A stretch of 64,000 nucleotides of DNA from Puccinellia tenuiflora (lineage: Eukaryota; Streptophyta; Magnoliopsida; Poales; Poaceae). The DNA is taken from NCBI GenBank assembly GCA_012064385.1, contig QRDG01000535.1, forward strand, positions 646,178-710,177, read 5' to 3'. A program made the translations under genes and the position numbers. Below the pieces are notes generated by a model that saw nothing but the letters and a program-made list of their open reading frames with translations, made no database searches and was not told where the DNA came from. Shown piece by piece: positions 1 through 15,000 of the stretch (within the stretch, counting starts at the first letter, position 1; each line of letters begins with the position of its first letter).

Positions 1-3000
1 ATGCTGATTGACAGTTCTACTCCTGTAAAACCAGAAGTCAGCGCTGCTGTGAAAGATGAAGTTTGTAACAATGTAGTTGACACAGAAAAGGATATAGGAC
101 GACTTGCTACTTCTGATTGCGACACAGTGGATAAGGAGGCAACTTCTGATTTGGATAGAAACAACAAACGTTCTAGTGCTTTGATTAGTTCCGATAAGTT
201 GGCTTCGGTTGATGTGCTCCCTACGTCACTCACAGTGGATATGCCTAATCCTGTGCCATCAACAAAAAATTCTGTGCATAACATTGACAACGATGTTACA
301 CAATATAGCCGAAATGACACAACAACGACAAAGAAGGAATGTGAAGATTCTATCATGACAAAGAAGGAATATGAAGATTCTATTGTTAGAAAGGCTCGGT
401 TTATAGAGGTACAACTAGGTTATATAATATGCTCTCTTTTTATGCCAGTGCTCTCGCTTCTGAAAAGGAAGTCATTACTTGACAGGTGAACATTAAGAGA
501 GCTGGTGAACGAGCTCTCTGCAATATTTTTCTGGAGAAGAAGCGGAAAAGCCACTGGGAGTTCGTTCTTGAGGAGATGGCTTGGATGGCAAATGACTTCA
601 TGCAGGTACTTTCTCAAGTGATCTGTGTTTCTTTCTTGACCTGTAAAATTTCTTACGCTGTTGTGTGGCATTCTTTGACTGTATTTACGTACGTATAAGC
701 TAACCTTTTTTATTTAATAGGAGCGCCTGTGGAGAAGTGCAGCTGCAGCCCATATGTGCTACTGGATTGCCTCCAGTGGTCGAGCAGCATTTGAAGAAGC
801 TAGTGTTCACAGAAAGCAGAAATCTGTTTCTAGAATTCTGTCCAAGGGTGTCGCGAATTTTTGGCGTTCAGCTGAAACTTTACGAACTACTAGTGGCGAG
901 ATTCCTAAAGCGTTGCAAGTAGAGAAATCAAAGGGGCTGGAAGAAATGAAGCTGGCTGGAACCAAAGCTGAAAAAGAACTGGTATTAAAAATCAGTACAA
1001 CATTGACGATTTATCTTTTTTGTATTTGTTGGCTCTGATGGTATTACATGTACTGGCTTGAATGATTTTATATTTCATGTCTCCATATTAGTCTCATTAT
1101 GAAATAGCTGCAAATGTTACTTAATCTCTGGCCATTTCCTTTTAAGCTGCATAGGCTTTGTTCTGGACTTGTTTGGCTTGATATGTTCGCAAGTTGCAAC
1201 TGCAAGGTTGATGTGATCAATGAATTTGAACAGGGTGGCGAATCCTTTGAACACGAGAAGTATGCGTGGTCTCACCAATCTCCTATTCAGAGTTACGCTC
1301 TTCGGTTTCTGGAGTACAACTGTAATGTGTCCGCTTGTCTTTCATTAGCTGAAGCACCACCAACTCCAGAGAGGCTATATGATTTTGGCATTTTAAAAGT
1401 GTCAGATGAACTTTCAGATGTAATCCATCTGGCTTTATATGCTTTATATTTGTCTTTCTTTCTTTACACCTTCTTGCATCCCGTCTCATTCTGTGTGATC
1501 TACTCCCTCCGTTCCATATTAGATGACTTTCAACTGCATGTATCTAGATGTTTTTCACGTCCAAAATACATCCATGTGAGTGTTATCCAATACGGAATGG
1601 AGGGAGTACTCAATAAAGCATGGCGCCACTCTTGTTAGTATGAGAAGAACATGCACAAAATTTACCTAAATATTGATCAATGATACATTTTCTATTTTCA
1701 GACAAATCTCTTTTATGAGGTAGCCCCTGGTGCAATGCATGCATACAGAGAATCTGTGGAGTATCAATCTGTTTATAATAAGGTAAGTCGATGCTTTCAA
1801 TACACCAAAGACCTAGTAATTTGTTTATGCCCCTTTTCCATCTCAGGGGTGTTCTGTTAAAATGTTAAACTGCAGTATACAGTGGAGCATGTAACTGGGG
1901 CTATTACTACAGTATTTCGCCTTGGCCTTGAATCATGAAGTGTGTAAAACTTTCGACTTTGTCACATTTAAAATCTAGCATCCTGTTGTTTTGAAGAATT
2001 CGGTTGGCATTGTGGGCTCAGAGGATATTGGATTACCAGTTATAATCTCAATATTAAATCACTGACAAGAAAATTTATGGTTCCCACAAGGCCACAACTT
2101 CTGTAAAATGTTCTGTAAATTGAGGAATCACACATATATCATCCATGTTTATGTTAACTACTGACATCATTCTATTTATATTCCGAAGTTAATTTTTTGT
2201 ATCAATGTACTGTAAAATTAACTATTTGTGCATTCCAGAGGTTCGCTAACACTGGACACAAGGAGGATTATGAGCCATCTACATGCGATTCTGTTCCAGG
2301 TTTAAATATCACTACACCACTATTTCGTAGTACCTGTATTATGATGAAATATACTTATCATTGCTTCCTTTTTGTTTAGATGTGCATAGGGAGAATGGGT
2401 ATGATGATGAAGGCGAGACGTACACTTATTTATTGCCTGGAACATATGATGGTGGTTTGGCTTCAAAATCAGGTCATAAGAAGAAACAACAGATGCATCA
2501 TAGGATGAATGTCACAAGAACGTATGATAATGGTGTTGACCCGCCTTATGATCCATGTTTGGAGAGCAAGACAGGAAACCAACCATTTTTATCGAATGGC
2601 AAAAGACCTCCAGATTTCCTTTCCATTCCTACAAAGCGCATACGGACAGCTGCTAGACAGCGAGTTGCAAGCCCCTTCTCTGCTGGTGTTGCTGGAACCC
2701 CTCAGTTCACAAGTAAAACAGATGCCTCTAGTGGAGACACAAACTCCTGCCAAGATGATCAAAGTTCGTTACATGGCGGAATTTTCCCGAGGAAGAATGC
2801 AGATATTGAATCCACTGTTGATTTTGACAGACAATTAATGTATGATGGCAATGAGGTGTCTACTAAGTCTAAAAAGAAGAAAAAGCCTAAGCACCTGGGG
2901 TACAAGGCACCCCAAAGTGCGACCGAGGCCTATACCTTGATGGCTGGAAAGGTTAAATTCTTGATGCCAACTCTCTTAATTGTTTTTCTTGCTGTGTTTG

Positions 3001-6000
3001 TAGAGCTAGTTCATTCTGCTGATGTTTCAGGGCGTTGCCCATGATCCTAGATCTCAAGTTGATTTGATTGCTCAGTATGAGCAGGTATTATGTTTGTCTT
3101 TATGCGATTATTAATCAGAAAAAATCTTATGGTCAATCCATTAGGGCCTGCTTGGAAGAGGAGCATCTCACTGGAAAGTTGAACTAAATGCCAACACTTC
3201 ACCAAGAAGTACCATTCTTCCAAATAGCCTCGTAGTGGCTAGATATACGTTTTCTAGCAACAAATCAGTGAACATCATTCTAAATGATGTTTGAGGGCAC
3301 ACAAGTGAACTGTGTCATAATATAATTTTAGTCATCCTTCTATGAGTCATGGGTTTTAATGTGTGGCCATACAAGAAAAGACCGAATCAGGAGTAAGGTA
3401 GTACGGAGTACGTGATAGGGTGTTCGCACCGATTGAAGAGAAGCTAGTCCAACACCGACTAAGGTGGTTTGGGCATATCCATGGGAGGCCCTCAGCCAGT
3501 TAATAGCGGGATTCTGAAGGGTAGGGAAAACATGTGGAGGGGCAGAGGGTGACCAAAGTTGACATGGGAGGAGGTGGTAAAAAGGGACTTCAGGGATTGG
3601 AATGTACCTAGAATTTGGCCCTTGATAGGACTGCATGGAAATCAGCAATCCATATGCCAGAATAGTAGTTTAATTGTACTTTGTTACTTCCTCTCTCTCT
3701 CTCTCACGTTTTGGTTTCTTATGTTTCTGTTGGGTTTCATATCTAGCCTACCCAACTTGCTTTGGACAAAAGGCTTAGTTGTTGGGTTTTAATGTATTGT
3801 AGTCTTCGAGCAAGAGAATACTGTAGGTTTAGTGAACCGTATGTACACAACATTGTTGCCTCCAAAGTTCCGACTACCGAACATTTCTGAATAGAAATAC
3901 AATAAGCTTGTAATTTCACTACTCTCTGATGGATACTATATATTTTCTATTCCAGAAAGATTATTTGAAGAAGAGACCGGAGGCTTATCAGTTTGATCCG
4001 AATGGGAGTATTGGTAACTTTCTTTGTCTCTGCTTCAGATACCGTATATCTATCAGCATGTAACATGAGAACAAATACTTCTTATTGGAGAGGACACAAG
4101 AATAACTTCTCACATGTTAGATGCTGATTTATCAACAGCGGTAAATGGTCAGCATGCTTCTAAGAAGACTAAATTGTTGCATCAAGCACCTGATATTTCA
4201 TTAGAGGCTCTTACACCAGTTGGCACACTGGTATCTCCGGTGGCATCACAAATGAGTAACATGGTAAACCCGACGAAGATTATAAAGATCATCACTAATC
4301 GGGACCGTGGAAGAAAAACTAAAGGCCTGAAGGTATCCATATATTTTGACATTTTGGTAGTATATGCATTTCGCACCTTTATCTGCATATAGCTATATAC
4401 ACTAATTACTATGCTGTATCTTTTCCATTACAAGTCAAAACCTTTTTTCTTTACACATACACGTTATTTTTATATCTTTGAGTTTGGATTCATTATTTGC
4501 TAAATCCAAATAGATGTTATGCTTAGTTTATAGAGTTCAGATTGTTGTGCATCAAGTAGATACCAACAATTCATTTCATCATATGCTTTTATTGATTTTC
4601 CTTTTTGTCCTTCCTTTTCTTTTTGCGCATTTTGCATTAAGACAAAAAACTTTTTCAGTTATCTTAGCTGAAGGGACACCCAATTATCCATGGAAGCTTT
4701 TACCTTCTTATTGTTCGCTGAACTTTAGCACTCACTTCCTTACATTACAACTAGTGTTGACTAGCTGAGTTCAAGATAGAGCCAGGCTTAGAGCACCTCC
4801 ACTAGACCCCCTTTATATACCCCTATCCCTAAAAACCGCCAACCGCTCTAAGAAAAGTGCAAAAAAGTTGCTCCAGCAGAGTCCCTGAATTGGTTCCTAT
4901 TCCTAATTTTTTTTTGGGAGGCCCTGTTTTCACCACCCCTCCCCCTCCAAATAGGAGGTCCCAAAACAGCTCCCGAAAAGACTTCTACGCGTGCGGGAGA
5001 GGCAACTGCCATGGACCTGAACTTTCCCCACATCTTCGCATGCGGTTCCATGCAGCAGTTCACCGTTTGCCATGGGATTCTCTCTGACCAACGCCACAAT
5101 CATCTCACCGGAAAAAAGAGAGCAGCTGCCCCGCCGGCTTCCTCCTTGCCTCTATGATGCAGGACCACGAGCAGCAGCCGGCGGTGGGCTCCGTCCCCCC
5201 GCGCCCTGTCCCTGCTCGACTCCGCCCCCTCGCGCCCTGTCCCTGCTCGACTCCACCCCCTCGCACCCTGTCCTGCGTGATTGTGAGAAGCCGGCACCGG
5301 CGGGCTCCGTCGCCGTGCCCCCGTCCATGCGCTAGTAACGAGTGAGGGCGGGCTGGAGTGGGAGGAGGCGCCGTTCGCGCGAGAGAGGTGGGCCACCATC
5401 AAGGCCACGGGAGAGGAGCGGGCGGCCGGCGGGCATGCCGGCCCAGGGAGCTGGGAGGAGGAGCAGCGTCCGCGCACACAGCATCGAAGCGGGGCGGCCA
5501 GATATGGTGGGAAGAGATAGAACATGGAGATTGGGAAGAAATGTTGGGGTCCACGTGTCAGCCTAATGCAAAAAAAAAAGAACTCAAGTATAGAGAGACT
5601 GCTGGAGAGGTGGCAAAAAAATCCAATAAATTCTTCTCTCCTCTCCCTAAAGTAGTTTTAGGGACTCAATTTTTAGGGAGTCTGGTGGATATGCTCTTAC
5701 CATGAGCTTGCTTCAGTTTACATTCTGGCTTGAATAAAGTTCTCCAGCTGACTAGAGGGAATCTTGGCCAAGCTTTTGTGCTACTTGAATTGGTCAATAG
5801 TTTGTTTAGAACTGTTACCTCCAAACATAGCACCAAATACAATAGTAGTTTTTCTTTAAGATTTTGACAATATAGGAAAATTCGTTTTGGCACCCGAGCA
5901 CAGGTGCTCCCGATATCCTGTACCTTTATTCTCATCAAGATCTGCGTGTACGTTTCCTTCAGACTCTTCTTACCGTAGTAAAAACAGACAAGTGGCCCAC

Positions 6001-9000
6001 TGTCCTCCAGTTATTAAATGCCTGCACTGGCCTTAGTCGATCACGGGGCAGATGGCCGCAAACGGTCTGGACCGTGATCTGTACCGATCTGTTATGTTTC
6101 TGCTGGATCCCGTCACACCGTTCGCCGCCCTGCCTGTTCACATTTATCACTTAACCTAGATCTATTCCCTACCCACCATCAGAAGCTCACCGAAATTACC
6201 CTAACGGTAAGCACCAATAAGAATTATAGTCTTATTTTTTTCGGGTCTCATCTGTATTACTGTTATGCACCAATATACTTGCTAGCGCAAACATGACTGG
6301 AATAAGTAATAACACCAACAGCCTAACGACCGAGCGGAAAATTAACAATCCTAAATACCATCTAGTCTACAGCACAATAACTGATCGACGACACAGAAGA
6401 AGAACAGCAGCATGTCACACAAACTCACGCCCAACTCCCCTCTGCGACTAACTTCGAGCAATTCGTCCGGTGATGACCTTTGACACCGTAGTTTGTGCAC
6501 TTTGATGGTTGAATATACAGAGTTGAATGCCTGTAAGTGAAAGACCTTTTCGTCATTTGATCTTCCTGGTATTGCACCGGCTGTTCAGGTAGTATGTCTC
6601 TTGCAACCTTTTTCCACCGTTTCAAAATGTGTCTTGCTGGTATCTCCTTTATGTGCAAGTAGTCCATCACCTGGAAAAAAAAAAGGATTGGTCGAATCAT
6701 AATCTAGTGCTCAAGTAGTCAAGTACATATGTTATACATTATCAGCAATTAGACCAATATAGTAAGCACCTTCAGCACATTGCAGCACAACATGCCCACG
6801 TGGGAGAAATGGCCACACTCGCAATTGAATTCCAAGCCACCATCTAAGATCTTCACTTGGAAAACCACCCGGATACACTTCTCCCGCTTCTCTGCCTGGC
6901 AGTGTGTCGCCATGTAAAGCTTATTCTTCTCTAACTCTTCTACTTTGTAGTAACCTGACTCATAAAAAAATATTACGAAACTGCTCAAACATCATCCTCG
7001 TGTATATTTAGTTGCATGCCGCTCGAAAGAGAGATTAAACCTCAAAACAGCACCACTCTGCAGATAGGAAACATCACATAAAAGAGTGTCAGTGCGAAAA
7101 TCATAGCCACGTAAACTTTTTAAAAGCTGCATACTCACTTCTTGTTCTCCTCTCCTCAAAGCTCTCCAGCAGATTCCCTGTCGAATTGCAGCCTCGTGTA
7201 ATGCCTCACAAACATGTACATTGGGCTTGATGCCGGGACATACTTCTTAAGCATACTGTTCGCGCTCTCGCTTCGCTACGTGCTTCTCATTTTTGCACAG
7301 AAGACAACTGAAATATGGTTTTGCCCTCTTCTACCTAACATCGTAAAGCTGTGTCATGTACGAATGTGACTGCAATTTCTACTTATCAAGGAGCATACTC
7401 CACGCAACCTCGAACTCCTCCGGTGTCAGCATTTGGTTGACCACCTTGTGAAACTCAGCTCTGAAAGCATTCCTCTTAGTATACAATGGCCCAAGGCATT
7501 CTTTCTCCTTCTTCAATACATGCCATTTGCACCAACGGTGTGCTGTATTGGGCAACACATTGTTTATCACGACCTCCATCGCTCGGTTCTGGTCTGCACA
7601 ATGTCGTCAGTTGGATACATTAAATCTCAGTCCTTGTCAAACTGAAACTTTTCAAGCTTTTCCAAGTACAGTCAGTTAGAAAATCTTACCCGTTAGGATC
7701 GTTTGGGGGCAGAACACACCCATCATTCGGATGAACTCGGAGAACACCCATCATTTCCAAGTGCAGTACTTTTATAGTTGTACTGCATCCTGCTGCTACC
7801 GGTTGCCCACAACAAACTCCTAATCCTGCTCACATCCGATTGCACACAGTACGTCAACTCAGGGTCCTTCGATCCAAGTTCATTAAAAACATCGATTGTT
7901 TTCTTCACATCATCGTAAGATTGGTCGCGGCCTATCCTCCAGCACAGGTTCCTTACGCTCCTTTTTGTGAATGGAACATTCTCCACAGTGCCAAAGAAAC
8001 TACCAATGAGTACACTTTGCCAATGTTGATATTGTTCTCCCATAGCTGCTTCACTAGGTCCTTCATGTACCATCTGTGATTGCGGATGATAACAGATGCT
8101 TCACTATGTGCTTGTGTGATTGCCAGTACACTTTCTCGCCACATGTTAGCGACATCGAGTAGTTGTGGCTCACCCTATGCTCTGCTATGTACCATCTGTT
8201 ATCATCCGCCCCGAGCAACGTGATCAGCGCTAGGCACTCGCACATGATCGACCGGGTGTTTACTGCACCAGGTTTCTCCTGCAATGGTAAAATATATCAG
8301 GCATCGCACAAATATTTTTTTTATGGAAAATTACTCGGAAAAAAGGTGACAAACTAATCACCGCGCACCCACAAACTATTCCGTGCATACATTCCGTCCT
8401 TGTTACATTGAGTCTGCTCTTCCCGTACATGATTCCAAAGCCATTCTCCCAAGAATAAAGGTTGTAAAAATCATACGCCTCCCCAAGTGTGTCAAATCGC
8501 GTTCCAAGTTCCGGCTTTACAACAGTCTAGTGAGGGTCGTCGGCATATCCCCTAATTGAGTTCTCTAGAGCTCCCATTCTATCAGGGCACATAGTTCTAC
8601 AGACGGGGCGGAACCAATCCTAACCCTGCATGACAACATCCTGGGCTTGTCGGAACACTCACCTTACAAAGATCACTTTTATTTTTTGCTCTAGTCTGAG
8701 TCCAGCGCCTTCTGCCTATCTAAACTTTTATTTCTGATACAATTCATAAAATTCGTAAACTTTCCACCGAACTACAAATTTATAATTTTTTGGGCATCAG
8801 GGGGGGAACACAGCAACCTGAACTACAAATACATCATTTAGCTGACCGTCATTGTTTACTGATATGCACTAATAATATGTTTCAGTTACAGACAGACACA
8901 ACTGAAACAAACAAGCAAGCAGACAGCTCCAGACTAACCTTTTAGCCCACCCAGGAGCCTGCAGATCATCCTTAATCTCCGCCCCTTGCTATTCAGGAGG

Positions 9001-12000
9001 TGAATTGCGGGGGCGTTTGCTATTAACCTCGACATCGGCAGAATAATCGACTCAATTCCGTATTTCCATATCACCCCAACGGAGGAGTGAGCTCTCCCAC
9101 GACAGATCATCTTCCAACACCCCCACATGCTCCTCGCTGCTAGAACACGCAGCAGATCCGGAAATCTGATTGGGAACCTACAGAGGGTTGAACGACGCCC
9201 TAAATATACAGCAAATCAGTACCGCCTGAGAACAGATCAACATCCGAAAGTTGTAGATCCAATACCTGTCTACCAAATCCAGCAGGAACTCCAGTCCTTC
9301 CATATCCGTGCTCCGCCGGCGAGCTTCTCCATTCCCGCAACTCCCCCACAGCCTCCTCGCTTTTTCCCTCTCTTGGATTTCACTATCCTCATCAGCATGG
9401 TCATGCGGGACGCACACGTGCACAGGAATCCGGCTTCGGAGATTTTCCTGGACGACCAGACCATGAGATTCTAACGTCATGTTCTTCCGGGACAGGATCT
9501 TAGACGGTTCCCACCGTTTACGCCCGTCGTCATACTCGAGTATGACCGTCATTTCCCAGCCCCACACAACAGTTCTATCTTAAGAACTTACCTCCCGCTC
9601 TTGTTTTCTTACTGTGCGGCGTCACGTACGGACAATGACCGATATCCAATCTTAATGTATTCTATACCGTCCAGATATCAGGAGCACCTGTGCTCGGGTG
9701 TCAAAACGCCCCTCCCGACAATATAATGTATCAGTGAATAATATTCACATGATGCACATGCCATGTAACTAGAGAAATGGAAAATTTATTCATTTTCCAA
9801 TCTTCATTGTTTTGAGAAAGTGTGTTTCACTCCTATGTGAGTGCGGATCGAGGCCATGACTTCATGCTCGTCTACCCTCGCTCTTGACCACCTGAAAGTT
9901 ATCCAGGTCACATGAAATGCCAATGAATACACCATGATTCAATTATTGTAGAGTAAGGGTAAGAAGTTGGGTCAGGTTATGGCCACCAGGAGACTCAAAT
10001 TTTTTGGTTTGGGTTGAGAATCATATATTTAGTAAATCAATCATTCATAATCCCAGCTCGAGAAGCTCGTTTGAGATCAAATTTAGCCCAAATTTTATTT
10101 CATGCTTAATTATGCAGAGATGAGCTTATTCTGCCCTGGTCCTTATTTGACTGAGCCAAAACTTTGAGTCTATCCTTAACTTTTTGTTTTTCCTGCCTAA
10201 CACATTTTTATTCGAGCTAAGATGATTATTCAGCACACAAATACGGCCGCCTCTGGCATTTTGCTCATCAACCACTTCCTGAAATATTCATCTCTTGGTT
10301 AGATGGCTGCTGTCCCCTCTGGATTGAGCCAAAACTTTGAGTCGATCTTTGGCCTTATGTTTTTCCTGCCTAACTGTTTTAGTTGAGCTAAGATAATTAT
10401 TTATCATGCAAAAAGCCAAAAACAACTCCGTCTTAGGCATTTTGCTCATCAACTACTTTCTGAAATGTTGATCTCTTGGTCAGATGTCTGCTGGCCACTC
10501 CGGTCCTGGATGTCCTTGGTCAAATTTCGAAGATCAGGTTATTCTATGCTTGAAATTACTTATTTCCCTATCTTGCTACATTTTGTGGAAACAAGCTAAC
10601 ATCTTAAAGATACCAGGCTCTTGTTGTGCTTGTACATGATATGGGTCAAAACTGGGAATTAGTTAGCGACGCACTGAACAGCATTGTCCAACTGAAGGTA
10701 ATAACAGATTACAACTTCCATTTTTTTTGGCAATATCAACCTATTAATTTTTCCCCAATATCATGTAATTGCTCCTTGCATAATCCATTTTTCACAATCA
10801 ATGTTATTTTCACTTTGCTGTAGCAATTTATACCTATCGGTAAATATTTGTTAATGTCTTATAGAAGTGCTGGATATTACTTTCTCCTTGTACGTCGGTC
10901 CTATGTGGTATGAAATTTGCCACCATATTCTGGTGGCTATACTGAATCATGGATTCTTCGATCCTGACATCTGCAGTGCATATATAGAAGGCCCGATGAG
11001 TGCAAGGACCGTCACAAACTTCTCACGGATAAAACGTCTGGCGACGGTGCTGACAGCGCAGATGACTCAGGCTCATCTCAACACTATCAATCCACCTTAC
11101 CTGGCATTCCGAAGGTTTGTTTCCCATTTATGTTGTACCTATTAGCAATTTAGCATGCATACAGAAAGGTTGTTAAATGCTATATCCTCGATCTTTTGGC
11201 TATAGGATTTCTGTAAATCTGCTCCAGCTTTTATCTAAATCGCTATGTATTTGAAGAATAAGGCCACCTTTTATTTATTAATAAGGTGCATGAAGATGCA
11301 CAAAATATTTCAACTCTTCAACAGTTAACACTATGAACCCATGTGAATACCAGGGCAGCGCGAGACAGCTGTTTCAGCGCCTTCAAGGACCGTTCGAGGA
11401 AGAGACTCTTAAGACACATTTTGAGAAAATAATATTCCTTGGGCAGAGATTGCATCCATATCGCAGAAAGGTTCGTATTATCCTTCTTTGTAAAACCTTG
11501 TACTATCTTCCGTGAGGTAATAATATAGGTGTAATTTTTCTTGCACGTTGTACCAAATTTGTTTCGTGTTAATGTGTTGTCTGATTATCTTTCTGATGTT
11601 TCTTTTCAATTTGCTGCAATTTTTATGTTTTGTCTCTCACCTTTATTGAGTATTATTAGGATTTGCTTGCTGACATGATTCTCTTCTGTGTCTATCTTTG
11701 TGTGCGTATTCCTTTTTGGTCTTTAAGGGGGAAAGCCAGGAGCTTAAGCCGATAAATCCGCTTCACACTTCTCATGTTCTTGCACTTTCTCAAGTGTGCC
11801 CAAGCAACTTCTCTGCTGGCGTTTTAACGTATGTGCCATACCCTTCAAACCACCCCCCTTTGGTTATTACTTGGCGCATCCTTTGTTATTCAATACTCCC
11901 TCCGTTTTGAAATATAAGGTGTGCATGTTTTGAGATTTAACTTTGACTCTAAATTAGACTAATAATGTATAAGTTATGTGACTTAAAAAATATACCATTG

Positions 12001-15000
12001 GAAACTTGTTTTGAATACAAATTCAATGGTATCATTTTTGTGACACATAACCCACATTTCATTGGTTAAATTCATGGTCAAAGTTAAATAAAGCGTGTGC
12101 ACCTTACATCAAGAAATGGAGGGAGTATGTTCTTATCTAGTTATCTATATCTAGCTGCTACTGGTCATTTTACGCTCTGTGCTGCTATCTAATTCATCAA
12201 CGCTTTAATAGGCCACTTGATCTTTGTGATACAATAACTGCAAGCCCGGATGCACTTTCTGTTGGCTACCCGGGATCACATACAAATGTGTTAACGCTTC
12301 CGAACCATCATGGTTCACTTGTTCCTGCCCTTCCAACTTCAAATATGAATGCTAGGCTACCAGGTTCTCCTGGTATGGTACTGGGCAGCAGTTTGCCATC
12401 CCCTTCAACATTGAATGCTCCCTCTAGGTAAATGACCAGGTTTCCCTCTTTTGCTGATATTGAATAGATGTGTCTTACAATGTTTTTTTCTGCAAATATA
12501 TTTGTTGTAGGGATGCTCAGAGGTATGGTGTGCCTAGGCCTACCTCTTTACAGGGTGACGGAAGGCAACGCATTCAGTATAACCATATGCTCAATGGCAG
12601 AAATCTTCAGCAGCCTGGAGTTTCTGTTCCTGGTGTGCTGCCCGCTGGAGTTGATCGTGGTGTTCGAATGATGTCTGGTGCTAATGGTATGGGAATGATG
12701 ACTGGACTAGCTCGATGTGCCCCTGTTGTGAGGCCGGGCTTTCCAAGGCTTGGTTCCCCAGGAATGTTAAATATGGGTTCGCCTGGAAACATGCTATCCA
12801 GCAATGGTCAGGCCATGCAAAATTCAGTAAATCTTCACCCTGGTGCTGTACCTGGCCCTGGAAATACGATGTTAAGGCCACGTGATGCGATGCAGATGCT
12901 TCGGGTACGCATTCTCTTTCATACTTTATTATGATTTTACATTTCAGCGTATCCACTGCTTTGCATTGACCGGTGTGGTAGAACCACAGTAGCAGCAAAT
13001 ATTGTGTATGCCATTTATATTTCTTTCTTACCATATGCATGGGACCCTGAAATCCAACATTAGATTAGTTTTCCCTATGGTGGTATGTCGTGCAAAGGCT
13101 AATGACTGCTAATTGTTTTCGCCAGGAACTGGCTCAAGACATGCTGACATTAGCTGGTTTGCGATTTTTTGTGTGTGTGAACGAGTGTTCCTTTGTTCTC
13201 AGGATGGGAATGGGTCACTGACCCGGCCCAAAAATTCGAGGCCAATGGGTCACGTGGGTCGCCTTCGAAGGAGATTTGGGTCAATAGAGCCGGCCCACCT
13301 CGTAGTCTCGTATCTCATAGCAGCTACACCCTAATCGTCACCTTTTCTGATCTTTGTCGCGCCGGGGGGCACTGTGTGGCGACCCCGGACCCAGGGTTAT
13401 ACATAAGTGTTATGTGCTCTTAAACATGATAGCCGAGAGTTACTGGGGTACCAATCCCAGGCGGCATTTCACCGCAGGCGTGCCGGGAACACCGGTCACA
13501 CAAAACCCCTCGGAAGACTAGCACATCTAATCATAACCACGAATGCATAACGGAGAATCCTAGGACCTTGTTAAGCTGTCGGATTCGGCCTCAGAATTAT
13601 ACAGTAATGCTATGTGTCACTGATCATGCTACACAACCGAGGGTTACTGGGGTTACCACTCCCAGGCCGAGTAAACATCGGTAGGCGTGCTCGGAATAGA
13701 TCATCGACACCACAACCCCTCGGCTGCGCCATAACACGGGCATAGCCAAAACTGCATAATAATTAGCCCAAGAACCATAACCCCTCAACCGTGCACTTTA
13801 TAACCATACACGCATCATGCACGGGATGGGTAGCGGACAACCGGTCAAAGCAGTGACTCTACGACATGAAGTAATAAGATACAAGTCTTACTAGAGTAAG
13901 ATAACATTACACGCAGAGGTCACATGACCCAACATTACAACAAGCAAAAGAAAGCAAATTATGTTGTTCTAAACAACAAGTTTAACAAAAGGCCTAAGAG
14001 GCCATAAGTAAGCAGACGGCGAAGTCCCATTCACAGATTCCAGGCTGCTACCTGGGAACACCAAACTACTCGTCGATGTCGAGGTGGAATCCTCCGTCAG
14101 TAGGTTCGTCGGACTCTGAAACAAAATTAGCGTAGGCAAAATTAGGGCAGGCCTGAGTACAGGTAAAATGCAAGGCTTTGAGGCTATTTGTAGACCATTT
14201 TGCATAAAGCTAACTTTTCAATAGAGGAAGAGAAATTAGAAAAGTCTACTCAGAAGTTTTCAAAAGGGGTAAGAGAACATTTTTCTACCACCTTTGATCA
14301 TCTTTGAAACCACCAGAATCATCATCAACTTCTCCTGCTCTACTAGGACCATTCCCTCGAGGAAACAACCCGCACACGTTGTTCTCAAGTTTTACGAATA
14401 TGTTCAAGTTGTTCAGCTATGATCCCACGTCCGTTCCCAAGTCGTCCATAACAGTGGACATGGCTTTTCGAAAAGATTACCCTGCAGGTGTGTACAGTTT
14501 AGTCCACACGTATCAACCGACTCCTGGTGCCAACGTTTTAGCACTCTTCCGGGGAATGCCGTCAAATGGGGGTCGACCACGACTCTTAGCTTGCTTAGAT
14601 ATGCCCAGGAGTCAACCCAAATATGGGTCCAGCCGTCATTAACAAGAGATGGCCACCTCCTGACGGACCCTATTTATGTGCATGGGGACCAAGATTAGTT
14701 CGTCCTTCACTTGTCCTAGGCACGACCTATCTTTTCTGCAAAACATTTTCACACACTCGCAAATGGAAATCGCAAACTACGTGTCTAACATGCATAGCTA
14801 AACAAGTAACAGCCGAGCGGGGTTCCTCAGCCCGCGTGTGTCGTACTCGGTCTTGGGTCAAGAGGCAAGAACCTCGGGTCCTAGGCGGCAAGAACAAGAC
14901 AACCCACCACATCCCACCGTGGCCTCATTGTCCAAGCCTTTAGTCAAATTAACATGTTCATATCAACTTTCCTCGTTATCCTGTCATGCTAGATTCGATC

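Noticed and set aside
13113..13198. Possible extra EAF1 exon after TTTTCGCCAG (ELAQDMLTLAGL-like frame)
   Set aside because: The exon ending at 12904 joins directly and in phase to the exon at 20475, giving the family-typical MLRPGQN junction; an extra exon is not needed.
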